Assembly: GCA_902651635.1 (NCBI GenBank) | Contig: CACRSC010000017.1 | Coordinates: 157,066-221,065, forward strand | Length of the DNA: 64,000 nt | Source of the DNA: Mastigamoeba balamuthi | Lineage: Eukaryota; Evosea; Mastigamoebida; Mastigamoebidae | Direction of reading: 5' to 3' | Shown: one piece after another, positions 30,464 to 39,336 of the stretch | Layout: each line of letters begins with the position of its first letter | Numbering within the stretch: the stretch's first letter is position 1 | Position numbers and translations under genes: made by a program | Notes under the pieces: model-generated | Seen by the model: the letters and a program-made list of their open reading frames with translations, nothing else | Databases searched by the model: none | What the model was told of the DNA's origin: nothing

Positions 30464-33400
30464 TTAGAGGCTCTTCTTCTCCTTGGACTCCTTGAGCGAC
30501 ACGGTGCGGTTGAAGACGAGGCGGCCCTCGGTTGTGTCCTGGTCGCAGCAGAAGAAGCCGACCCTCTCGAACTGGTACCCGGTCATGGGCTTGGCGTTGC
30601 GCAGGGTCTCGTCGACAAAGACGTTCTTGAGGATGACCTCGGAGGTGGGGTTGAGGTCGGCCTGCCAGTCGGTGATCTCGTCGGGCCTCTCGCTCATGAA
30701 CAGCGGCTCGTAGAGGCGGACCTCGGCCGTCAGAGGGTCCACGCCAGGGCGCGGCTGGGCGACCCAGTGCACGTAGCCCTTGGGCTTGTTCTTGCGCTCC
30801 AGGTCGACCGTCGCGAGCAGCTTGACAACGCGGCCCTCGGCGTCCTTGACGGCCTCGGTGCACGTGATCGGGTACGCGTAGCGCAGGCCGACGGTCTTGC
30901 CGGGGGCCAGGCCCCAGAAGTCGGCCTTGTCCTCGAGCTTGAAGTCAGCGGCGTCGATGTACAGCACGCGCGTCAGCGGGACGGTGTTGGTGCCCTTGCT
31001 CTTGTCCATCGGGTGGTTGGGCCTCTCGATCTGCTCGATCTTGTCGGCGGGCCAGTTGGTGAGCTCGACCCTGATGGGCTCGATGACGCCCATCGCGCGG
31101 GTGCAGCGGCCCTCCATGTCCTGCCTGCAGTGCTGCTCGAGCACTGTGTAGTCGATGAACACGACCGAGTTGGTCGTCACGCCGACGGCGTCGCAGAAGC
31201 TGTTGATGGCAGCGGGCGAGTAGCCGCGCCTGCGCAGGCCGTTGATCGTCGGCAGCCGAGGGTCGTCCCAGCCGTGGACGAACTCTGAGATCGGGCGCAA
31301 CACGAATGCGTGAGCACAGTGCCAGCGAGGCGCGATGTGGGGTGGGGGGCCGTCGCACTCTTGGTGACCAGGGTGAGGAGCTTCCGCTTGGACATCACAG
31401 TCCTGGTGATGTTCAGGCGGCTGAACTCCCACACGACGGGCTTGTACATGCCCAGCGCGTCCAGCAGCCAGTAGTACGACTCACGACGGGGCTGTGTTGC
31501 ACCACACACGCGCGGTCGTCAGTCACACAATAGGGGGCCGCCACCAGCTGGCCGAGGGAACGCACGAGGAACTCGAGGGTGCACAGCGAGTGCGTGATGT
31601 CCTCGAACGAGTCGTTGAGGCAGTGCGTGAAGTCGTAGCTGGGGTAGACGCAGTACTTGTTGCCAGTGACGGGGTGCGGCACGTACTTAATGCGGTAGGC
31701 GATGAGGTCCCACATGCACGGGTTCTCGCTCTTGATGTCCATCTTCATCCTGAGCGTCGCCTCGCCCTCCTTCATGCGGCCCTGGCGCATCTGCTCGAAC
31801 AGCTCGAGGCTCTCCTGGATCGGGCGGTCCCTCCACGGGCTGGGCTCGCGCTTCTCGCGGCTCTCCTTGATCTGCTCCGACGTCTGGTGGCACACGTACG
31901 CCTTGCCGCGCTTGATCAGCTCGATGGCGCACTCGTACAGCCTGTCAAAGTACGACGACGCGTAGTTGATCGTGGCGGGCGTGTGTCCGAGCCACTTGAC
32001 GTTCTGTTGGCGGCGAGGGGGAGCGCAATCGGGTCAGCACAGGGGACGCGCGACAAGAGGGGACACGCAGACGCACGTCCATGATGGACTCGATGTACTG
32101 GTGGTTCTCCCTCTCGGGGTTGGTGTCGTCAAAGCGCAGGTAGCAGACGCCGTTCCTGCCGGTGGCGAGGCCGAAGTTGAGGAACATGCTCTTGGCGTGG
32201 CCGATGTGCAGGAAGCCGTTGGGCTCGGGCGGGAACCGCGTGATCATCTTGCCGCCCGTCCTCGCCAGGTGCGCCGCCAGGATCTCCGGCGTCATCTGGA
32301 TGTTCTCCTGCGGCAGCGGCAGGTTCCTCTCGTGCCCGTGGTCGTACTTGCGCGCCGTCGGGATGCCGTGCTGCTTCTCGGCCTCCTAAGGGTAGGCAGA
32401 GGGAGAGGGGCGAGCGGTGAGAAGAAGAGGCCAGCCAAGCGATGGAGCAAAGAGGCAGAAGAGGAGGGGACACTGACCTTCTTGTCCTCGCCCTTCTTGC
32501 CCTCGCCCTTCTTGCTCTTGGCGGCGGAGGCGATGGCCTTGGCGTCGGCGTCGGTCTTGGGGCCGAGCAGCGCGAGCATCTGGGCGTCGAGCTCCTCGAC
32601 GATGTCGCGGCCCTCGGCGAGCTTGAGCCCGGGCGCCGCCCTCAGGGTCTTGAGCAGCCCGACCTTGTCGAACGCGTACCTCTGCTCCGCAATCGCCGCC
32701 TTGTGCGCGGCGATGGCGGCGGCGACCTCGGCCCTGACCTGCTCCCTGCTCGCGGGCACGCCGACGGCGCACTCGGCGAAGAACGCCGACTCGTTCAGCT
32801 CCTCGCTCGCCCCGAGGCGCGTGAGGTACCTGCGGGGCGGGTCGTCCATTATACCGGGCACTGCGTGGGGGAGGAGCGGGGGAGTGTGACGCGTGGTGAC
32901 GTACTTGCAGACCGAGTCGAGGTTCGCCTGGCGGACCTTGTGCTCGGCGACGAGGCGCGCGAGCATCGGGCGGAAGCGCGCGGCAGAGGCGGGCAGCTTG
33001 GTCGCGACCGAGTAGAGGACGGTGCCGATGGCCTTGTCGCACCCGGCAGAGACGCCCGCCTGCAAGCACACAGGGGAGAGCCCAAAACAAACAAAAGTCA
33101 GCCCACCCAGCCGGCTGGTGCGGCAAAACAGCTTTCTCCTCCAGAAAGGCGCGGTTGCTGGCGCACCGCCTCGATGAGGTCGAGGAAGATCTGCGTGATC
33201 TGCGCGTTCTTGAGGGTCTCGACGGCCTTGTTCGGCGCGATCCCGACCGCGATGAACTGGCGGGTGGGCGAGCGCGCGCGGGACAGCAGGGGGTCAATAG
33301 GGCGCAAAAACCATGCGTTGATTTGCAGTGAACCATAGCCCACAAAGCAGCAAAAAAGCCCAGCCCCCCGAACCAATTGGCCCCTGAACTAACAGCCCCA

Positions 33401-33788
33401 GACACCCGCCCAGGCCCAGAAGGGCCCAGACGAGGGGTGTCGTGTCCCCCCCCCCAGCCAAGACACGCAGGGGGGCGCGCGTGCGGACGGGGAGCGCACC
33501 TGCTTCGCGGCAGCGCGGAGGGCGGGGAGCTTGGCGGCGAGGTCTGCCTCGACCGCGCCCTCGGCAACGACAACCTTCTCGGCAACGCCGTACACGCGGT
33601 ACGGGAGCTTCACCTCTGTGGCGTGGGCGAGGTGCATACGTGCGTGCGTGGCTGGTCAGAGCGCGCGCTGTGGGGGAGGGGGGCAGCTCATTCTGGGGGA
33701 GCCAACGAGCGAGCGAACCTTTGGTGCACTTCTGGAGAGCGAAGGTGCCGTCGTTCTCAACATCGACCCAATCGGCTGGAGTGGCCAT
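30464..33788 (-). CDS. Glutaminyl-tRNA synthetase
   Basis: Charges tRNA-Gln in the cytosol (class I synthetase). The catalytic domain has [17 protein letters not shown] (HIGH) and VMSKRKLL (KMSKS). The GlnRS-specific block [19 protein letters not shown] is present, as is a beta-barrel anticodon-binding region ending [15 protein letters not shown]. The eukaryotic N-terminal domain is also present ([32 protein letters not shown]). About ten exons span 33788-30464. Key joins are [14 protein letters not shown] (donor AA|GTACGT), [12 protein letters not shown] and [16 protein letters not shown]. Ahead of the usual start lies an extra ~60-residue piece from ATG 33788 ([14 protein letters not shown], then [20 protein letters not shown]). 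Total about 860 residues. The extension has no recognised domain. Confidence 0.94.
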
Positions 33789-33941
33789 TGTCGCAATAGA
33801 GCTCTCGGGGGTCTCAGAGTCTCGAAAGACCAGAGCGATCAACGAGGCGGGTGCGGGTGGTTTTTTTCCGAGTGAGCCTGAGATTTGTTAACGTCACATG
33901 TTACATCAGACGATATCCCCGTCACGCACCTTCCCCAACAG

Positions 33942-34200
33942 ATGGCCTTGTACACCGCTGGGCGACTCCCGCAATGCCGAGGCTACGAAACAGGTCCGTC
34001 GAGTGCGTTGCGGCCAGGAAACACAAGCAGAATCATGTTCGTTTCTTCAGAAGTGCCGTAAATGCAAGCGCCTCTACTCGGCTCAGAAGGTCGTCTCTCA
34101 TCGGCCCCAGGACTGCTGTCTGCCTGTCAACGGCACTCCCGCAACACAAACCCTCGGACATCCTTTGTCACCCCTTCCGGAGAAACCACAGCGCGAGTGA
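33942..34200 (+). CDS. Possible small Cys-rich (zinc-binding?) protein
   Basis: A doubtful gene divergent from GlnRS. The C-terminal part reads KCRKCKRLYSAQKVVSHRPQ then DCC, a Cys/His spacing that could bind zinc. Two models exist: an intron-free frame from ATG 33898, or ATG 33942 (MALYTAGRLPQCRGYET) with a 37-nt intron (ACAG|GTCCGT...AAGCAG) giving about 73 residues. Both end at TGA 34198-34200. No family recognised. The surrounding 33789-34234 otherwise holds the GlnRS upstream region, with ACGATATCCCC at about 33910. Confidence 0.3.
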
Positions 34201-34234
34201 CCGGCAACACAATGGCAACAGCAGCTGGGTGTGT

Positions 34235-35128
34235 TTACTGGCCAAAGGCCTTGGCGCGATCCCTCAGGCGCTGGCGGCTCTCCTCCCTCTTGCGGGCCTC
34301 CTCCTCCTCCTTGCGCTTCTTCTCGGCCGCGAGCCTCTCCTGCTCCTCCCTGTACGCCTCCTCGGCGCTCGTGCCAGCGTTCTTGAGCGCCGCCTTGGCC
34401 TTGAGCTTCGCCGCAGCCGCCGAGATCTCGTCGGCCCCGCTCTGCGCCGGGTCCTGCATCTTGAGGCGCATCAGCTCCGCCTTGGCCCTCGGCGCGTCCT
34501 TGCCGCCCGCGGCCACCGTCGCCTCGAGCTCGGCGATGCGCGCCGCCTGCTCGGTGCGCTGGCGCAGCACCGACTGGTACTGGTCGATGGCGCGGTCGAG
34601 GGCCTCGAGCAGGTGGCGCGGGGGGGCACCGGCCGGCGGGTTGAACATCTCCTTCAGGGTCTTGCTGTGCTTGAACAGCGCGTACCTGCAGAGGGCGCGC
34701 ACGATGAGGGTGGGAGGTGTGCCGTGGGAGGGTGTGGTGGAGCGTGTGGGGCGCACTCGACGAAGCTCATGCGGCCGTTGCAGTCGATGTCGATCTGCTT
34801 GAGCTTCTCGCGCAGGGCCACGACGGTGTGAGCCTCGCCCCTCTTCTCGAGGAAGATGTGGGCGGGATGCTCCTCCATCTCGGGCTTCCCATCGGCGAAC
34901 TTCTTGAACTCCTCCTGCACGGGGCTTTGAGCTGATGGGACTGGGGGAGGGAGGGGGAGAGGCAGAGGGAAAGGTGAGGCAACGGACGGCCTGATCAAGG
35001 ACCGTCTCGAAGTGGCCCTGGAAATCGAGCACAAACGCCCGCAGGAACGCCTTGCACTGCGCGTCCACGTCGAGCACAGTGAGCTCCTTGAGCTTGGGCA
35101 GGTACTGCTCGTTCTCGGCCGACACCAT
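34235..35128 (-). CDS. EF-hand actin-bundling-like protein (ABP34 type)
   Basis: Three exons from ATG 35128. They encode MVSAENEQYLPKLKEL and a helical N-terminal domain, an EF-hand loop (DIDCNGRMSFVEYALFKH), and a long helical C-terminus rich in Glu, Lys and Ala (EEAYREEQERLAAEKKRKEE). The order fits Dictyostelium 34-kDa calcium-inhibited actin-bundling protein (ABP34): a predicted folded N-domain, REKLKQIDID before the EF-hand, and a charged tail. That identification is from the remembered pattern DVNFDGRVSFLEY. About 240 residues, somewhat shorter than ABP34 (295). Introns lie near 34990-34928 and 34757-34688. If the homology is right, it cross-links actin filaments under Ca control. Confidence 0.62.
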   Translation of the reverse strand: MVSAENEQYLPKLKELTVLDVDAQCKAFLRAFVLDFQGHFETVLDQAVRCLTFPSASPPPSPSPISSKPRAGGVQEVRRWEARDGGASRPHLPREEGRGSHRRGPAREAQADRHRLQRPHELRRVRPTRSTTPSHGTPPTLIVRALCRYALFKHSKTLKEMFNPPAGAPPRHLLEALDRAIDQYQSVLRQRTEQAARIAELEATVAAGGKDAPRAKAELMRLKMQDPAQSGADEISAAAAKLKAKAALKNAGTSAEEAYREEQERLAAEKKRKEEEEARKREESRQRLRDRAKAFGQ

Positions 35129-35262
35129 TTCACGCACAGAGGTGGTTTAAAACGAAACCTCCAACGGCTCGCTGATTAACGACACCAGCGAAATCACATT
35201 AATCTGATCAAAATATCCGGTGAACCCGAGCTGGTCCAGTTCCGCATTGTTCTCAGCAGCAG

Positions 35263-36081
35263 TCACGCATTGGCGTATGCTGGATCGAACATATCGTCCT
35301 CGAAAGGAGAGCCCACTGCCCGCACGCTCCGGCTGAAGGGCATCATGCGCAGAGCGTGCGACCTCTTGGTGGCCCCGAAGATGAGCTCTCTGGCCCTCTC
35401 GGGGTCGTCGTCGAGTCCGCCCAGCCTGTTCGTGATGCCCCACGACAGCAACATCATCGAGTCCGGGAACTCGAGTGCCGCCGCCTCCTGCAGCAGCTCC
35501 ATCCCTCTGCGTGCCTCCGGCTCGCTGCCGTCTGTCGCGGACGTCCACCCGAGCTCGCTCGTCGCCCGCACGCTGCCCGCGGCCATCGCGCACTCCCTCA
35601 GCTCCCTGGCGCGGCCCACGTCCTGCTCCACGCCGCCGAGCCCGCACTCGTAGCAGCACGCGAGCTCCACCTTGGCGAGCACGAGCCCTCGGGCCGATGC
35701 GAACGCGTAGAGGGGCACCGCGTCCTCGACGCTGTCGCGCACGTAGTCGTGCCACAGGGCCGCCACGTGCGCCCGCGCGGGCGAGACGGCGCAGGCGCCG
35801 CCCGACTGCAGGCGGCGGACGTAGTCGGGGTCCGCGCCGCGCTTGTCGATGAGGCACGCGTGCGCCACGAGGTCGCGGGAGTCGGGCGGCGAGGGCCAGA
35901 GCGAGGGGCGGTGGTCGAGCAGCGATGCGCGCAGCAGGAGGGCGGGCACGAACTGCGGGTCGGCCGCGAGGCAGGCGTCGACGCACGACGACACGGCGGC
36001 CAGGGTTTCTCGTGCGAGCGAGCCGGAGCCGGCGCTGGCGTCGAGAAGGGACAGCGCCTCGTCCATCGGGGCCTCTGCCAT
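35263..36081 (-). CDS. Sel1-like repeat protein
   Basis: A single-exon 272-residue protein from ATG 36081. It contains TPR-like alpha/alpha repeats of the Sel1 type: AKVELACCYECGLGGVEQDV, ARELRECAMAAGSVRATSEL and a third around FPDSMMLLSWGITNRLGGLDDD. The A-x-x-x-LG-x-x-Y/W-x-x-G spacing is characteristic. Such repeats usually scaffold protein complexes, in ER-associated degradation or signalling. No signal peptide, enzyme domain or membrane helix is seen. The C-terminal ~40 residues (RSVRAVGSPFEDDMFDPAY) are unassigned. The stop TGA at 35263-35265 lies only about 135 bp from the start of the EF-hand gene, on the same strand. Confidence 0.7.
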   Translation of the reverse strand: MAEAPMDEALSLLDASAGSGSLARETLAAVSSCVDACLAADPQFVPALLLRASLLDHRPSLWPSPPDSRDLVAHACLIDKRGADPDYVRRLQSGGACAVSPARAHVAALWHDYVRDSVEDAVPLYAFASARGLVLAKVELACCYECGLGGVEQDVGRARELRECAMAAGSVRATSELGWTSATDGSEPEARRGMELLQEAAALEFPDSMMLLSWGITNRLGGLDDDPERARELIFGATKRSHALRMMPFSRSVRAVGSPFEDDMFDPAYANA

Positions 36082-36430
36082 TGGCGTGGGGTGTGTGGCA
36101 CTTGAAGCGCTAACTATGCTATGAGTTTAGCCTAACGATATATCCGGCATAGTTGATTCTCGACTCCTGCGATCGACTATTGTGCTCCCGGGCGAAACAG
36201 AACCCCCCAGAGTTTCGACGGTCGTGCACCAGAGGCTTGCGAGCTGAGTGTGCGCTCCGAGATCACCAGTCCCCATAGATCTAACAAGTCTGCTGCTCTT
36301 TGTTGCGTTTCTGTGTACTGAAGAGCTGAAGCTGACAGTCGGCCGCGTAGGGGTGTGCCATCATTATAATCGCTCCCAGACGGGAGTGGTGGGACTCCAA
36401 ACGTTTGTGTCCCAGAACTACGGTGCGTGC
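36082..36430. promoter_or_regulatory. Upstream region of the Sel1 gene and 3' flank of the hydrogenase
   Basis: No gene seen in 349 bp. On the minus strand GCCGGATATATCGTTAGG lies about 50 bp before the Sel1-protein ATG, another instance of the GATAT-type string found in upstream regions here. Confidence 0.35.
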
Positions 36431-38431
36431 TCACTTGGCGCTCATCTCGGGCGCCTTCATCAGCGCCGTCGGGTTGACCTCGCCCGCCTTGGTCGCCTCG
36501 GCAGTCTTGGCAGGCTCGGCCTGCTTGGGCTGGAAGGCAGTGGCCGCCGGGTGGTGCTTCGACTTGGCCAGCAGTACCTTGATGCGCGCAGCGGCAATCT
36601 GGGCGGGCGCGACGCAGCCCTGCCCGGCGACGCAGCCGCCCTCGCACGCCATGACCTCGATCAGGTTGCCCGCGGGCGGGACCTTGGCGAAGCTCTTCAG
36701 CTTCTTGACGTTCTGGACCGACAGGCCGTCGATGACGACGGGGGTGACCTTGGCCTTGACGATGGCGTTGACGGCGCTGGCGACGCCGGTGATGACGCCG
36801 AAGTTGCGGGCCTCGTACGAGCCGCCCTCGTGGCCAGCGGGCTGGTTGGGGATGTTCTCCAGAGGCACGCCGCGGCCGCGGACGAGGCTGAGCGAGTCGA
36901 CGACCGTCAGCGCGAAGTCGGTGTACTCGTCCATCTGCGCCTCGTGGATCTTGGCGGTGCAGGGGCCGACAAAGACGGTCATGCAGCCGGGCCAGCGCTC
37001 CTTGCAGAGCTTGGCCGTGTAGTGCATCGGGCTGCGCGTGTGCGAGACGGCCTCCTCGATCTCGGGGATGTGCTTCTTGACGCAGGCGACGTAGGCGGGG
37101 CAGCACGACGTCGTCATGAACGGCAGCTTCTGGGCGGGCGCCCCCTCGCCAAACTTCTCCTCAAACTCGTGCGCCTCGTGCTCGGTGGTGGTGTCGGCGC
37201 CGATCGAGACCTCGAGCGCCTCGTCGAAGCCGGCCTTGCGGAGCGCCTCGCAGATGGCGAAGATCGACGCGTTGCCGAAGTGGCCGGCGACCGCGGGCGC
37301 GACCATGGCGATGACCTTCTGCTCGGGATTCTTGATGGCGCGCATCACGTCCAGGAGATACGAGCGCGTCTGCACGGCGCCGAAGGGGCAGGCCTTCTGG
37401 CACTTGCCGCAGTTGATGCACTTGCTCCAGTCAAAGTGCTTGCCGCCGTCGGGCAGCGCCGTGATGGCGCCGACGGGGCAGGCCTCGACGCAGGGGATCG
37501 GCACGTTGACGATCGCGTGGTACGGGCACGCCTGCATGCACTTGCCGCACTTGATGCACGAGTCCGTGTCGATGACGGCCCTGTTGTTGATGTGGCTGAT
37601 CGCCTTCTTGGGGCAGCCGGTGGCGCAGGGGCGCGCGAGGCAGCCCTGGCAGGCGTCGGTGACGAAGTACTGCTGCTTGGTGCAGCGGTTGCAGGCCTCC
37701 TCGATCACGGTCATCACGGGGCCGCCGATCGTCTCGCGCTTGCGCTCGAGCGCCTCCTTGGCGTACGAGGCCAGCGTGCGCGTCTCGTCCTCCTCCTTCT
37801 CCACGCGGAAGCCCAGCGCCGCGAGGATCTGGTAGCGGATCATCGCGCGGTCTGTGTAGAGGCAGCACCCTGCGGGGGGGCAGACACGGGGGGGGAAGGG
37901 GGGAAAAGCTAACATGAGCGGGCAAGAAAAACAGGAGAAAAGTGCGGATCGCAGGGGGTGCCGGCGCACTGTATGAGGCGCTCGTCTTGGGGCGCATCTC
38001 AATGGGGATGAAGTCGATCTTCTCCACCAGGGTTCCGCTGCAGGGTCCGAAAGAGAGCGTGCGAAAAGGCCATCGTCAGGGTTTTCGCACCGAAGGGAGG
38101 AACAGAGACCACCAGGGAAAGGTACACACACAGAGAAAAATACCACGCAAACCGCAGTTCAGCGCGCCAGCGCAGCACACCACACCGGAGCGCGCGCGGG
38201 AGGGGTGGCGGGGCGGGCGGCGCACGCGAAGAAGAGGTTGGTGATGCGCTCCTGGACCTCGCGGACCTGGTCGATGACGGCGTTGGGCGAGGGCACGGGG
38301 TCGGGCGTCGTCGTGGCGACGGGGTTGTGCATGACGGTCTTGCACGTGGCGGGCGCCCGCGACGACGTGCACGCGCACATCGAGTCGGCGTCGGAGCGGC
38401 ACTGGGACGTCTGGCAAGCAGTGGTGGCCAT
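36431..38431 (-). CDS. [FeFe] hydrogenase, group B-like
   Basis: Reduces protons to H2 in anaerobic metabolism. Ferredoxin-type clusters precede the catalytic domain (CIKCGKCMQACPYH and CINCGKCQKACPFG, plus CQGCLARPC). H-cluster motifs are L1 TTSCCPAYV, L2 VGPCTAKIHE and L3 EVMACEGGCVAGQGC. L1 and L2 in this form are typical of the monomeric group B enzymes rather than the algal or HydA1 type. Three exons from ATG 38431: a short first exon unusually rich in Cys (MATTACQTSQCRSDADSMCA), then TLVEKIDFIPIEMRPKTS, then the main exon from about 37871. The C-terminus is a Lys/Ala/Pro-rich tail after the catalytic core. About 575 residues. No clear organelle presequence. It coexists with SDHB, as in anaerobes that keep complex II. 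Confidence 0.92.
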
Positions 38432-39336
38432 CCTGTCGGGGTGGAAGGTGATAGAAGCCCGCCTGCGGCGCTACGGGGGGTCGGTCGGTTGCTTGGATGG
38501 AGAGTGAATAGAAAAAGAGTGACGCTGGTGACGATATTTGAGTCTTTCTGCGGCGGCGGCAGAAAAAACGCTGAGTCACGAGCACAGGTGGATTGAGATA
38601 TTATTCAAAACAGGGAAAAAGGGCGGATTTTTCGCCGTATCTTTCTGCTCCTTTTCTCAGGTTCCGGCATCGAGGACAGACCAGAGCCAGCTCGCCGCGC
38701 CCGTCAGGCTGCGCCGGTCCTTCCGCGGAAACGAACGTTTCCGTCGCCACATTTCCCTCTGCGGAGCCACCAGTTTCACGCGTGCGCGGTCCCCAGGGCC
38801 AAGCCACCCACGCCTCTGCACGGCACTAGTTCCCCGAACTCCCTCCGCGGATTTTATCCGTTGCCGGTGTTACACCGTCCCACACCGCAAACTGCACCTT
38901 TCGGAGCCCTGCCGGGCGAACTGCCGGCTCGCGCACGAATGCTGGACGGCCGGGACCCGCCGCGCGCTCGCTTCGCCACACGCCACCGGCTGCCGGGTGG
39001 CAGATCGATCTCGCTGGGGTCCACTCGACCTTTCGGAAGTTGTGACTCACGCACCACACGCCGGGGTGGCAGAGCGACCAGCACGGCCAACTGCGCTGTG
39101 CCAGAGCGCGTTGGCACTGGCGGGTGTGCCACGAGCACTCCGCCAGGCACTCGAGCCCGGCCCAGCGCCACAATTCAGCAGCCTCATCCCCAGAGAGGAG
39201 AGTTGTCCAACGTGAGGTACACTGCATTGGCATTGCATTCAGAGGGCGGCACGCGAGTGGTGGGGACACGCAAAGAGGAGCAGCCAGGTGGCGTGGGGGT
39301 CTGCTATGCTCTTTGTTACGCGCTGGGGTGCCAGCA
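38432..39336. other. 905-bp gap without a recognisable gene
   Basis: The first 150 bp are the hydrogenase upstream region, with ACGATATTTGAG at 38532 and GAGATATTATTC at 38594. The remainder is GC-rich, with several open frames that show no family resemblance. A tRNA-like fold around 39104-39181 was examined and rejected. I see nothing else. Confidence 0.4.

Noticed and set aside
39104-39181. tRNA-like fold with GCGCTG/CAGCGC ends followed by CA
   Set aside because: Six-base acceptor pairing and a plausible anticodon stem exist, but the T-loop lacks the TTCRA core and the T-stem does not pair.
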